Assembly: GCA_028687935.1 (NCBI GenBank) | Contig: JAQTZE010000003.1 | Location: forward strand, 124,001-188,000 | DNA from: Sulfurimonas sp. | Lineage (GTDB): Bacteria > Campylobacterota > Campylobacteria > Campylobacterales > Sulfurimonadaceae | Direction of reading: 5' to 3' | DNA: 64,000 nucleotides | In this document: in pieces, positions 51,282 to 60,938 of the stretch | Layout of the letters: each line of letters starts with the position of its first letter | Position numbering within the stretch: position 1 is the stretch's first letter | The notes under the pieces: model-generated | Database searches by the model: none | What the model saw: only the letters and a program-made list of their open reading frames with translations | What the model was told of the DNA's origin: nothing | Made by a program: the position numbers and the translations under genes

Positions 51282-52331
51282 ATGGACTTATTGTTACTTT
51301 TCTTTCTTTTATCCGTTAGTGTGTCGTTTTTGTGTTCTATTTTAGAAGCCGTTTTGTTATCCGTCAACAGATCTTATATCGCAGTATTGGAAAAAGAGAA
51401 CCCTAACGCAGGGAAACTTTTGAGAATGCACAAGCAAAATATCAATAAATCAATAGCCTCTATTTTAATTTTAAATACTATTGCAAATACTTTAGGTGCA
51501 GCAGCTGTCGGTGCGCAGGCATCTATCCTCTTTGGGAATGATGCAGTTGTGTACGTCTCTATTATTTTGACATTTGCTATTTTATTCTTTTCAGAGATTA
51601 TTCCAAAGACTATTGGAGCACTCTACTGGAAGCAACTTGCGCCTATGGCAGCACAATTTATTCGTGTTTTTATATGGTTGACATATCCTCTTATTCTTAC
51701 CACTCTTTTTGTTACAAACAGGATATCAAAAGGCAAAACTGACATGCACATCCTCACAAAAGATGAGCTTTTGGAAAGTATGCTTCTTAGTGAAGATGAT
51801 GGTGTTATCGATGAGAAAGAGTCAGATTTTATAGAAAACATTTTAAAGCTCAACTCCATCCGTGTGAGTGAAATTCTCACACCTCGCAGCGTTGTTTTTG
51901 CACTCAATGAAGAGATGAGTATTAAAGAAGTTATTGCCACAAAAGGTGCAATTTTTAAATTTTCACGTATTCCTGTCTATAAAAACTCGATAGAAGAGGT
52001 AAGTGGAATTGTTTTAACGAAGAAGATATTTAAGCAAGCACTGATAGATGACAGCGTGAGTGTTGCAAGTATCAAAAAAGATATCTACTCTATCAATGAA
52101 AAGATACCTGTTTCAAAAGCGCTTGACCTTTTTATAGCCAAAAAAGAGCATATGTTTTTGGTACGTGATAATTATGATCAAACAGAAGGTATCTTAACGC
52201 TTGAAGATTGTGTAGAGACTATCTTGGGTGTAGAGATCATGGATGAGAGTGATACGACTGCCGATATGCGTGAGCTTGCAAAAAGAAAGATGAAGCAAAA
52301 ACGCAAGGCTGTCCATCAAGCACAACACTAA
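51282..52331 (+). CDS. CNNM/CorC-HlyC family transporter with CBS domains
   Basis: DUF21-like N-term; ILTPRSVVFALNEEMSIKEVI; SRIPVYKNSIEEVSGIVLTKKIF. Confidence 0.92.
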   Translation: MDLLLLFFLLSVSVSFLCSILEAVLLSVNRSYIAVLEKENPNAGKLLRMHKQNINKSIASILILNTIANTLGAAAVGAQASILFGNDAVVYVSIILTFAILFFSEIIPKTIGALYWKQLAPMAAQFIRVFIWLTYPLILTTLFVTNRISKGKTDMHILTKDELLESMLLSEDDGVIDEKESDFIENILKLNSIRVSEILTPRSVVFALNEEMSIKEVIATKGAIFKFSRIPVYKNSIEEVSGIVLTKKIFKQALIDDSVSVASIKKDIYSINEKIPVSKALDLFIAKKEHMFLVRDNYDQTEGILTLEDCVETILGVEIMDESDTTADMRELAKRKMKQKRKAVHQAQH

Positions 52332-52335
52332 GTAC

Positions 52336-53232
52336 TTACAACACTTCTTCTTTTTTTCTCAAAGCGCTTTTATTGATAAACAAAAGCGCTAAAACACTAA
52401 TCGCTCCACCAACTACAATATGCAACTCTATCGCTTCATCTAAGACAAACCAAGCGATGATGAGGGCAAAAACGGGAACCAAGAACATAAAAGAGCTTGT
52501 CTTTTCGCTTCCAAGTTTTCCTGCTGCTATAAAAAATATCGTTGTCGCAACACTTTGACCTAAGACCGAGATATACAAAAGTGCTATCCAAAATCTGCTT
52601 CCCTGCGCAAAGACTAGACTAAGATCTGAATTATAAGCATAGAAAAATGACGCTACAGCTGCTGTAATCGAGATAAAAAAGCTGTAATGCACGGGATGGA
52701 TATGTACCTGTGAGTGTTGTGAGAGCATCGTGACGCCTGCCCAAATCATAGCAGAGAGTAAAAAATAGATGTTGGAGCTGTTAAAAAAGAGAGAAAGATC
52801 ACTCAGCTCAAGCATCACAACTCCTCCAATTATCCCTAAAGCCAATCCAAAATATTGAATATTTGCCAATCTTCTTCGAAAGATAAGTGCGACAAGCAAG
52901 AAGGTCATCACTGGACTCAGCGTCGTGATGATGACACTCCCTGAGCCTGCGAGGCCGTATTTGATACCTAAAAAAGAGGAGACCATAAAAGAGATATTGA
53001 GCAGAGAACTTCCAAAGATAAACTTTAGACTTGAAACATTCAGGCTCAGAGGTTTTTTGAGAAAATATAAAATAGGTAAAAAAGAGAGGCTGACGATAAA
53101 AAAACGCCAAAAGACGATGACATCGACAGGAAGTTCTGCTGTGAGGATCTTTAACGCACTCCAGCCGCCGCCCCATAAAAACATTGAAAGTATAAGAAGG
53201 TAGGTAAAATGTGCTTGTTTCATGAAACGCAA
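52336..53232 (-). CDS. EamA/DMT family transporter
   Basis: Ten-TM pattern; FLWGGGWSALKIL; ISVLGQSVATTIFFIAAGKLGSEKTSSFMFLVPVFALIIAWFVLDE. Confidence 0.92.
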   Translation of the reverse strand: MRFMKQAHFTYLLILSMFLWGGGWSALKILTAELPVDVIVFWRFFIVSLSFLPILYFLKKPLSLNVSSLKFIFGSSLLNISFMVSSFLGIKYGLAGSGSVIITTLSPVMTFLLVALIFRRRLANIQYFGLALGIIGGVVMLELSDLSLFFNSSNIYFLLSAMIWAGVTMLSQHSQVHIHPVHYSFFISITAAVASFFYAYNSDLSLVFAQGSRFWIALLYISVLGQSVATTIFFIAAGKLGSEKTSSFMFLVPVFALIIAWFVLDEAIELHIVVGGAISVLALLFINKSALRKKEEVL

Positions 53233-53274
53233 GAATAGCTGACTTTCTTACATTGTGTGCTTAAAAATGATGTA

Positions 53275-53298
53275 AAACTTCTGCAAACGCAGAAGTTT
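53275..53298. terminator. Hairpin whose 3' arm derives from an AAACGCAG motif copy
   Basis: AAACTTCTGC-AAAC-GCAGAAGTTT: perfect 10-bp stem, 4-nt loop. Confidence 0.7.
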
Positions 53299-53301
53299 AG
53301 A

Positions 53302-53718
53302 TTATTGCCACGCCTTTGCTCGAATACGAGAGTGGCAAGAGGTACATTCACTCAAAATACGGGAGTAGTTGTCCATTGCATCTTCGATATTGCCTTCGTC
53401 AATAGAGATGATAAGGTCCTCTGCATAGAGTTTTAACATCTGTTCGCGTTTTTTGGCGAATTTACCTGCGTTTGCTTTATCATCTGGCAGATAAGAAGTA
53501 GGATCTGTTGTCAGAAGTGAGTCGAGACTTTCGATAAGTCTTGTTGCTCCCTCTTTAACACCTTCTTTATTGTTATAAAAACCTGCTCTTTGAATATCGA
53601 CTGTAGCATCAAGCATACTTCTCATATCCAAAACAAGTTTTGACTCTTGTGTGTTGCTCTGCGCATACAAAGATGAAGCGAGAACAAGACAAAGGAAACT
53701 GAGTGCTAATTTTTTCAT
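53302..53718 (-). CDS. Monoheme cytochrome c, cytochrome c'-like (C-terminal CXXCH)
   Basis: Signal peptide MKKLALSFLCLVLASSLYAQ; C-terminal ECTSCHSRIRAKAWQ. Confidence 0.8.
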   Translation of the reverse strand: MKKLALSFLCLVLASSLYAQSNTQESKLVLDMRSMLDATVDIQRAGFYNNKEGVKEGATRLIESLDSLLTTDPTSYLPDDKANAGKFAKKREQMLKLYAEDLIISIDEGNIEDAMDNYSRILSECTSCHSRIRAKAWQ

Positions 53719-53728
53719 ATTTCTCCTT

Positions 53729-54457
53729 TTAGTATTGGATGATTTCTTTTGTATATTCTGTGAGAGGAACCATTTTTGCATTTGCTGTTACAAGGTTTTT
53801 TGCTTCTCTCTTTCCGCCGTAATATTTTTTAAACTCCGGTTTGAAAGCTTTGAAATACTCATGAAATTTATCTGGCCCTAAAACTGCAACTGCCCATAAA
53901 GTATCATCCTCCGCCACTTCAATGATGATAGAAGCAAGTGGTTGTGCCGCAGGACCTGCCAATCTTTTACATCCTTGGCTTACATCAAACGCAGAGAGGT
54001 GTGAAGAACATACCATCACGCCGCCATGCTCGTAGGCCATCGTTTTTTTATCTTTTGTACAGTATTGCAAAAAGCTGTCATCAGGAGTTGGGTGTGCGAG
54101 TTGGTGTGAACATATAGCGCTATATGCGACTATCGTTTTTTTCGAGCCAACACCACCCTTCCAGATATACTCTTGTCCATCTTCAGATTTGAGACTGACA
54201 TCCTGCGCTGTAGGGCTATCAAGATCGAGTAAGATTGAAGGAGTCGAAGTAAAAGGATAATTGAAGACATAATTTGTCTCTTTTACGAGACTACTTGCTT
54301 TTATAGCTGCCCCATTGGCATCAAGAAGTTGTACTTTTTCGTATGTTTGAAACATGATATTTGCATCGGCGTAGAGTCTGCCCGTAATTGTAGATGGAGA
54401 TATGGCAACCAATGCACCTGTTGCGGCGGTTACTTTGAGAAAATTTCTTCTATCCAT
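53729..54457 (-). CDS. Tat-exported Rieske-type [2Fe-2S] protein
   Basis: MDRRNFLKVTAATGALVAIS; AICSHQLAHP...VMVCSSHLSAFD. Confidence 0.82.
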   Translation of the reverse strand: MDRRNFLKVTAATGALVAISPSTITGRLYADANIMFQTYEKVQLLDANGAAIKASSLVKETNYVFNYPFTSTPSILLDLDSPTAQDVSLKSEDGQEYIWKGGVGSKKTIVAYSAICSHQLAHPTPDDSFLQYCTKDKKTMAYEHGGVMVCSSHLSAFDVSQGCKRLAGPAAQPLASIIIEVAEDDTLWAVAVLGPDKFHEYFKAFKPEFKKYYGGKREAKNLVTANAKMVPLTEYTKEIIQY

Positions 54458-54512
54458 GAGGATCCTTATGATATATCTTTAAAACGCGAGGAGGCAAAAT
54501 GCCTCTCGTTCG

Positions 54513-55922
54513 CTAACTAAATAAGTCAGCCATAATCCCACGGTACCAGTCACGTGTAGCTTTTGCTGTCGCTGTTGAGCGGAATTTACCATCTGGACCT
54601 TTTGGAACATTGCCTTTACCGTTGATAACAGTACCTGTCCAGCTAAAGTCATGTGTTACCATGATCGCTTCTTCAGGTTTATCGCCAACCATTGAGTAAC
54701 AAACATTTCCTGCGTTTACAGTTGTTGTTTTTACTGGAAGTTCATATGTTTTTCCTTGGAGCTGGTGGATGATCTCTTCAACACACTGATGTCCTGCCCA
54801 TACCGCTGTTTGACCACTTGGTGGGATACCGTGACCTACAACATCGCCTACTGCGTAGACATTTTTATCAGTTTTTGTTTGGAATGAACAACCGTTCATA
54901 AGTACTTTTCCAAATGAATCTGAAGTAGTTTCAACACCTGACATCTTGATAACACTGTTTGATTTGTTATTTGGGATAAGATTAAGCACTGCATATTTAT
55001 GAGACTTTTTCTCTTCTTTCATGATATCAAAACCATCAGCATCTTTTTTACCTGTTGAGATTTTTTGTGTGAAAGAGATTGTTTTGCCTGCTGTATCAAC
55101 ATCATCGATAGTACAGAAATCCATGTGTACTACATTGTCGCCGTAAAGTTCTTTCCAAGCCTCTTTAAACGCAGCACCTTTTGCTATCTCTGCCGTTGGG
55201 TTGAGGATGATAACTTTTCCTGAGATATCTTCTTTTTTCATAAACGCAGCGATCATACTAGCTCTCTCAAATGGAGCTGGAGGACAACGGAATTTTCCTT
55301 TAGGAACAGTGATAACAACATCACCATCATCCATACCTTTGAGCATTCTATCAAGAGCTACGTGCTCAGAACCAGGGATAAGTGCACCAGGAGCATTTCT
55401 TTGAAGATCAGCAATTTTTTCTTTTGAGAATGTAGGAAATTGGTTTTCATAATCATAGTCAATTCCAGGAGCAAGAACAAGAATATCGTACTCTACGATG
55501 CCCGCTGCAGTGTGAACCTCTTTGGCTTCTCTGTTGATACCGATAACTTCTGATTTGAGCATGCCGTAACCATGCGCGCTTACAGGCTGTGCATAGTCAA
55601 ATACGAATGTTCCAAGGTTAAGACCTTCAAGTTTTCCGAGGTATGAGTTAGAGAAAGGACAAGACATAAATGTATCATTTTTTTCTATCACAAGTACGTC
55701 AAGTTTACTATCTTTTTTCTTTAAGCCTTTTGCTACAGTAAGACCACCAAAACCTCCACCAATTACTACGATTTGATGTTTTGCGAGAACTCTTTTCTCA
55801 CATGCTGGAGCAGCTACAGCTACCGGTGCGGCTGCTGGTGCAGCATTTGCTACTGTTGATACAGCAACAGCTGCTACGCTGATTGCTCCGAGTTTGATTG
55901 CATCGCGACGATTCATATTCAT
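54513..55922 (-). CDS. FCSD-type flavoprotein (flavocytochrome c sulfide dehydrogenase-like)
   Basis: MNRRDAIKLGAISVAAVAVS; IVVIGGGFGGLTVAKGLKK; CPFSNSYLGKLEGL; VYAVGDVVGHGIPPSGQTAVWAGHQ. Confidence 0.87.
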   Translation of the reverse strand: MNMNRRDAIKLGAISVAAVAVSTVANAAPAAAPVAVAAPACEKRVLAKHQIVVIGGGFGGLTVAKGLKKKDSKLDVLVIEKNDTFMSCPFSNSYLGKLEGLNLGTFVFDYAQPVSAHGYGMLKSEVIGINREAKEVHTAAGIVEYDILVLAPGIDYDYENQFPTFSKEKIADLQRNAPGALIPGSEHVALDRMLKGMDDGDVVITVPKGKFRCPPAPFERASMIAAFMKKEDISGKVIILNPTAEIAKGAAFKEAWKELYGDNVVHMDFCTIDDVDTAGKTISFTQKISTGKKDADGFDIMKEEKKSHKYAVLNLIPNNKSNSVIKMSGVETTSDSFGKVLMNGCSFQTKTDKNVYAVGDVVGHGIPPSGQTAVWAGHQCVEEIIHQLQGKTYELPVKTTTVNAGNVCYSMVGDKPEEAIMVTHDFSWTGTVINGKGNVPKGPDGKFRSTATAKATRDWYRGIMADLFS

Positions 55923-56263
55923 TGTTTCCCCTTGAATGTTATGTTTCAAAAATCATGCTAGATTTTCGGACCGGAGTAATATTATAAATTATTATATAAA
56001 TAAAAACTTAATCATTATAATTAATTATACTATTATTTTTGAAGTCATTATGTATAAAATAAGAATTATTTATGTTGTTACTATTTTTAATATCATATTT
56101 TTGAGATAAATTTCCCCTGTTCCCATGATATAGGTGTTTCATATTTTCTGAGTTTTGCTAAGCTTATATTAGTTATTAGAAAGATTTTAGGTGAATTTTT
56201 TTTTACAAAATGACGTAAAAATAGACAAAAGTTACATCCGAGCTATATTGACGTTATAAACAA

Positions 56264-58066
56264 TTATAAAAAATGTTTTTTTATCCAATGTGAAAGAACA
56301 TAAAGACCCCAAAGATGCTGTTTGAAACTTCCTTTTGCAGCAGTTTGGATATATTTTTGTAACTCTTGGGCATGAAAAAGCCCTGTTTGCTCATTCACTT
56401 CTTCTATCAAAGAGAGTTTTCCTGAAGCGATGAGATACTCCATATAAGGATTTGCAAAACCTTTTTTCTTGCGTTTGAGGATACTTTCATCGAGCTGCGT
56501 TTTCATGATCTCTTTGAGCAGAGACTTTGTCACTTTATCTTCGTAGCGAAGATGTGGTGCGATGGAAAAAACGCAAGAGGCAAGCTCATGATCCAAAAAA
56601 GGCGTACGTGATTCGATAGAGTGCGCCATGCTCACACGGTCAAGCTTAGTCAAAAAATGCTCCGCTTGAAAAAGATTGAGATCGATATAGCTGTACCAAA
56701 TGCTTTCATCTTTGTGCCCCGAAGCTTCAAAACGATCACGATAACTTTGAAGATATTTCAGCGATTCATTATCACGGACGTTGCGTTTGAGCAGAAGATT
56801 TTTTTGTAAGTCAGTGAACTTTTCGCCTGAAGAGCGAAAGAGAAGCGTCTCATCAAAAACTCTTTTGTACCACTCCCATTCTCTATTCATAGAAAAATTT
56901 GCACGAAAATATTTTTTGAGCCAGTTTTTGTGGGCGAGGTTGGAAGCGCCTTCGATATCGAGATACTCAAAATATTGTCGATAGCCCAAAAAGAGCTCAT
57001 CACTTCCCTCGCCACTGAGGACCACTTTGAAGCCGTCTTTTTGTATCTGCTCAAATAAAAGATACAGAGGAATCGCCGCAGGGTCGTTGAGCGGCTCATC
57101 GAGCGCCTCAAAGACTTTCTCACTTGCGTTTATAAAATCATCTTGAGAAATCTCCACCGCCTTATTTTCAAGCCCTAAAAACGCAGCACTCGCCTTTGCA
57201 TTTTGTCTCTCATCGTACTTTGCAAACTCTTTATATCCCAATGAATAGGTTTGAAGTTTCGCTCCTTGTTTGAGCGCATAGGCATTGAGTGAAGCGCTGT
57301 CGATGCCTCCAGAGAGTAGTGATGCCATCGGTACATCGGCGTCTAAACGCAGAGTAATCGACTCTTGAAGGAGTTTGGAGAGTTTCTCAATTGCTTCATC
57401 TTTGGAAGTGATTTGGTTTGGCGTTGCGTTTAGGAGGTCAAAATAGCGTTCTACTTTCACGGTTGCGTTTTGATAGACAAGATACTCCCCGGCTGCGAGT
57501 TTATGGATATTTTTGAAAAAAGTATGCGGAGGCGTAGGTGCTAAAAAGCTGAGATACGACATGAGCGCATCATCACTCATCTCTTTTTTTCGTACAAGTG
57601 GCAAGAGAGCTTTTATTTCCGAAGCAAAGGCAAACGCAGTGGGAGTGTGCAGATAAAAGAGCGGTTTTTTGCCAAGTCTATCACGAAAAAGATAGAGCGT
57701 TTCGCCGTCCATAAGCGCGATGGCAAACATGCCGCGAAGGTGTTGGACAAAATCCACGCCCCATTTGAGATACGCAGCGATGATGACCTCGCTATCACCT
57801 TGCGTTTTGAACTCAAAATCAAGTTCGGCTTTGAGCTCTTTGAAGTTGTATATTTCACCATTAAAAGAGAGAAGGATATTCTTGTGCTTGAGTGGCTGAT
57901 GTGAGCGCTCGTTAGTGTCTAAGATACTGAGTCTCTGATGGGCAAAAAAGAGACCTTCTCTCTCTTCTATCCCGCAATAATCAGGTCCTCTATGCGTAAG
58001 TTTTGAAAGGGCAAACCGTGCAACACCACTATCAAATTCTCCTAAAACTCCAAAAATTGCACACAT
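56264..58066 (-). CDS. asnB: Asparagine synthase (glutamine-hydrolysing)
   Basis: MCAIFGVLGEFDSGVARFALSKLTHRGPDYCGI; MASLLSGGIDSASL; VVLSGEGSDELFLGYRQYF. Confidence 0.96.
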   Translation of the reverse strand: MCAIFGVLGEFDSGVARFALSKLTHRGPDYCGIEEREGLFFAHQRLSILDTNERSHQPLKHKNILLSFNGEIYNFKELKAELDFEFKTQGDSEVIIAAYLKWGVDFVQHLRGMFAIALMDGETLYLFRDRLGKKPLFYLHTPTAFAFASEIKALLPLVRKKEMSDDALMSYLSFLAPTPPHTFFKNIHKLAAGEYLVYQNATVKVERYFDLLNATPNQITSKDEAIEKLSKLLQESITLRLDADVPMASLLSGGIDSASLNAYALKQGAKLQTYSLGYKEFAKYDERQNAKASAAFLGLENKAVEISQDDFINASEKVFEALDEPLNDPAAIPLYLLFEQIQKDGFKVVLSGEGSDELFLGYRQYFEYLDIEGASNLAHKNWLKKYFRANFSMNREWEWYKRVFDETLLFRSSGEKFTDLQKNLLLKRNVRDNESLKYLQSYRDRFEASGHKDESIWYSYIDLNLFQAEHFLTKLDRVSMAHSIESRTPFLDHELASCVFSIAPHLRYEDKVTKSLLKEIMKTQLDESILKRKKKGFANPYMEYLIASGKLSLIEEVNEQTGLFHAQELQKYIQTAAKGSFKQHLWGLYVLSHWIKKHFL

Positions 58067-59379
58067 TAAAAATCCTTTTTGATAAACGCAACAGTGATAT
58101 CGTCTTTGAGATAGCCATCTTTAAAAAGCACTTTTGTGACGCCTAAAGTTTCTGCGATGGCATGGATATTCTCTTTTGTGAGGTAGTTATAGGTCTCGCT
58201 TTGTTTCTTGCCATACAAAATGTTGAAGACAAAAGCGTACTCGCATGAGTTGTAGCAGTTTTGCATAAACGCAACTGTCTCTGCGGGTTCTAAAATATTC
58301 ATGGCTCCGCTGCAGAGGTAGATATCTGTGTGGGGAAGTTGCTCTTGGCAGATGTCGAGGATATAAATTTCGCAGGCTGTTTGGATAGAGGCGATTTCGT
58401 ACATATCACTTAGAGAGTCTATACCGATATATTTTTTCGGGAGACGTTTTTTGCGTTGCATATAGAGATAAAGATCTCCAAAACCGCATCCAGCGTCCGC
58501 GAGAGTATAGGGGCAAAGATTTTTGGGGAGCATCGACAACAGCATCTCAAAACGCAACTCCTGATACTCTTTTGAGTGCCAGTTGAGACCTCTTGCATCC
58601 AAACCATACATCTCGATTGCCGATATGTAAAACTCTTCATTGTCTATGCGTGCCATAGTTCCCCTTTTTTTGTGAGTGCTATTATATAATACTAAGATAT
58701 AAAGGTGGTTGTGATGAGAATAGCAGTGGTAGGATTAGGCGGTGTTGGTGGATATATTTGTGCACATTTGGCGAAAACGCAGCATGAAATTGTAGGTTTT
58801 GCGCGTGGGGAGCATCTTCGTGCTATACAAACGCAGGGTTTGGAGATAGTCGAAGATGAGCTTTCTTGGAATGTGAAGTTCGATGCAAGAGAGCTTGAAG
58901 AGGCGGATGGCATATTTGACTGCGTTTTGTTTTGTGTGAAGAGTTATGACCTCGAAGAGGCGTATGAAAAAATAGCGCCTTGTATCAATAAAAAAACTAT
59001 TTTGCTGAGCTTTGCAAATGGCGTTTCCAATGGAGATACTCTGCGCAGACTTAGTGGTTCTATCGTTCTTGATGGCTGCGTTTATATCCTCTCGCATCAA
59101 GAAAAAGCAGGTCTTATCCGTAAAAAAGGAAAAGTCTTTGCAACTATCTTTGGCGGAGAAACAAACGCAGCCGCAAAGCTCAAAGAGCTTTTTGACGCGG
59201 CAGGATTACGCAATAAAGTACCAGAAGATATCAAAAAAGAGATCTGGAAAAAGTATATCTTTATCTCTGCATTTGCTACGATGACGAGCTATTATGACGC
59301 GAGTATCCGTTGCGTTTATGAGCAATATACAGACGAGGCAAAAGCGCTTTTACTAGAGATAGCTTCTGTTGCAAACGCA
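56470..59379. repeat. Densest tract of AAACGCA/TGCGTTT interspersed motif (21 copies)
   Basis: Starts at 56470, 56496, 56569, 56782, 57125, 57179, 57345, 57425, 57464, 57632, 57801, 58084, 58267, 58550, 58775, 58829, 58921, 59077, 59163, 59311, 59373. Confidence 0.9.
58066..58656 (-). CDS. Class I SAM-dependent methyltransferase
   Basis: LADAGCGFGDLYLYMQRKKRLPKKYIGIDSL; 1-nt overlap with asnB. Confidence 0.85.
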   Translation of the reverse strand: MARIDNEEFYISAIEMYGLDARGLNWHSKEYQELRFEMLLSMLPKNLCPYTLADAGCGFGDLYLYMQRKKRLPKKYIGIDSLSDMYEIASIQTACEIYILDICQEQLPHTDIYLCSGAMNILEPAETVAFMQNCYNSCEYAFVFNILYGKKQSETYNYLTKENIHAIAETLGVTKVLFKDGYLKDDITVAFIKKDF

Positions 59380-59601
59380 GTGGGTGTGGATATTTTTGAT
59401 GAGGTCCAAAAAGCACTGGAGATTGCAAGCGCTTTACCGCAAGATGCTTCGACGTCGATGCATCTGGATTTCCAAAATCACAAACGCGATGAGCTGGAGA
59501 GTTTGAGCGGCTATATTGTAAACAAAGGGAAAGAAAATGGGGTACAAACGCCTCTTATGCAAAAGATGTATGAGGCACTTTTGCCAAGACACGTAGTCTA
59601 A
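58714..59601 (+). CDS. panE: 2-dehydropantoate 2-reductase family
   Basis: MRIAVVGLGGVGGYICAHLAK; FANGVSNGDTLRRL; EIWKKYIFISAFATMTSYYDASI. Confidence 0.9.
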   Translation: MRIAVVGLGGVGGYICAHLAKTQHEIVGFARGEHLRAIQTQGLEIVEDELSWNVKFDARELEEADGIFDCVLFCVKSYDLEEAYEKIAPCINKKTILLSFANGVSNGDTLRRLSGSIVLDGCVYILSHQEKAGLIRKKGKVFATIFGGETNAAAKLKELFDAAGLRNKVPEDIKKEIWKKYIFISAFATMTSYYDASIRCVYEQYTDEAKALLLEIASVANAVGVDIFDEVQKALEIASALPQDASTSMHLDFQNHKRDELESLSGYIVNKGKENGVQTPLMQKMYEALLPRHVV

Positions 59602-59605
59602 GAAC

Positions 59606-60214
59606 TTAGAGGATTATCTCGACTTCTGTGCGATTGTTCTCTTCGCGTCCCTCAGGAGTTGCATTATCAGCGTGTGGATTTTCATCGCCTCTGCCTATGG
59701 CTGTGAGTTTTGTTGAACTGACTCCATTGCGCATGAGCGCCTCTTTGATTGCGTTTGCTCTTTTTTGAGAGAGCGTTCTATTTACTACTGCATCGCCCTG
59801 ATCGTTCGTATAGTTGTAGATGATGATTTGGTACTCTTTGTGTTGTTTAACAAACTCCGCAAACTCTTTGACGCCTTGGATATGTGCAGTGGTGAGTGCA
59901 ACTGAGTCAGAGGCAAAATGCACCGGCAGAACTGCCTGCTGGGGACAACCTGCCCCATCAACACGAAAGTACTTCGGAGTCTCTGCGCACTGATCGATAT
60001 CATCTGATATACCGTCTGCATCACTATCTTTTGTCTGCAATGGTGCAATGACAGCGACTTCACTGGGCTGCGTTTGCTCCTCTTGCGTTTTAAGGGCTTG
60101 GGAGTTATGTTGCTCTGAGGCTTTTTCTACGGAGACAGGTATGATATAAGGATAAGTATCTTGCGCGTGAGCAAGAGACACAAAGCCAAAAAATAGGAAT
60201 AGATAGTAGTTCAA
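59606..60214 (-). CDS. OmpA family protein with TSP3-type calcium repeat
   Basis: DSDADGISDDIDQCAETPKYFRVDGAGCPQ; YNYTNDQGDAVVNRTLSQKRANAIKEAL. Confidence 0.9.
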   Translation of the reverse strand: MNYYLFLFFGFVSLAHAQDTYPYIIPVSVEKASEQHNSQALKTQEEQTQPSEVAVIAPLQTKDSDADGISDDIDQCAETPKYFRVDGAGCPQQAVLPVHFASDSVALTTAHIQGVKEFAEFVKQHKEYQIIIYNYTNDQGDAVVNRTLSQKRANAIKEALMRNGVSSTKLTAIGRGDENPHADNATPEGREENNRTEVEIIL

Positions 60215-60343
60215 TCTGCGCTCCTAGGAATATTTGTTTTTCATTATAGTATAAAAAATACTTAACAAATGAGTATAAAGAGATTTTTGCAAAGAACTCC
60301 AAGAGTGTTGTGTAATAATTTTACAATTTAAATAGAGGGGATA

Positions 60344-60874
60344 ATGATGAAAAAAGAGAGATTGGTTCTAGGCGGAGGCTGTTTTTGGTGTGTTGAGGCA
60401 GTCTATTCTAATGTCATAGGAGTACTCAGTGCTATCAGCGGCTACACAGGTGGCAAACGTCCAAATCCGAGTTATGAAAATGTCTGCACAGGTGCGACAG
60501 GACACGCTGAGATCGTTGATATAAGCTATGACGCTGATGTTATCTCTTTGGCAGATATTTTGAAAATATTTTTTGTAGTGCATAATCCTACAACGCTCAA
60601 CCAACAAGGTGCCGACAGAGGCACACAGTATCGCTCCGTCATCTACTATGCAAACGCAGAAGAAAAAGCAGAGATTGACAGAGCAATCGCTTTGGCGCAA
60701 AAAGATTTCTCTGAGAAAATAGTAACAGAAGTAAGTCCGCTTGGAGATGTCTATCCAGCTGAGGGGTATCATCAAAACTACTATGCACAAAACGCAGCGC
60801 AGGGGTATTGTCAGGTCGTAATCGCCCCAAAACTTCAAAAATTTATGCTCACCTTCCCAGATAAAGTTGGCTAA
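60344..60874 (+). CDS. msrA: Peptide methionine sulfoxide reductase A
   Basis: LGGGCFWCVEAVYSNVIGVLSAISGYTGGKRPNPSYENVCTGATGHAE. Confidence 0.97.
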   Translation: MMKKERLVLGGGCFWCVEAVYSNVIGVLSAISGYTGGKRPNPSYENVCTGATGHAEIVDISYDADVISLADILKIFFVVHNPTTLNQQGADRGTQYRSVIYYANAEEKAEIDRAIALAQKDFSEKIVTEVSPLGDVYPAEGYHQNYYAQNAAQGYCQVVIAPKLQKFMLTFPDKVG

Positions 60875-60938
60875 AGAGTAAAGTATGATAAAATCTTTGC
60901 TATTTACAAAATCAGAGATTTTAACAAGAGGAACCACT

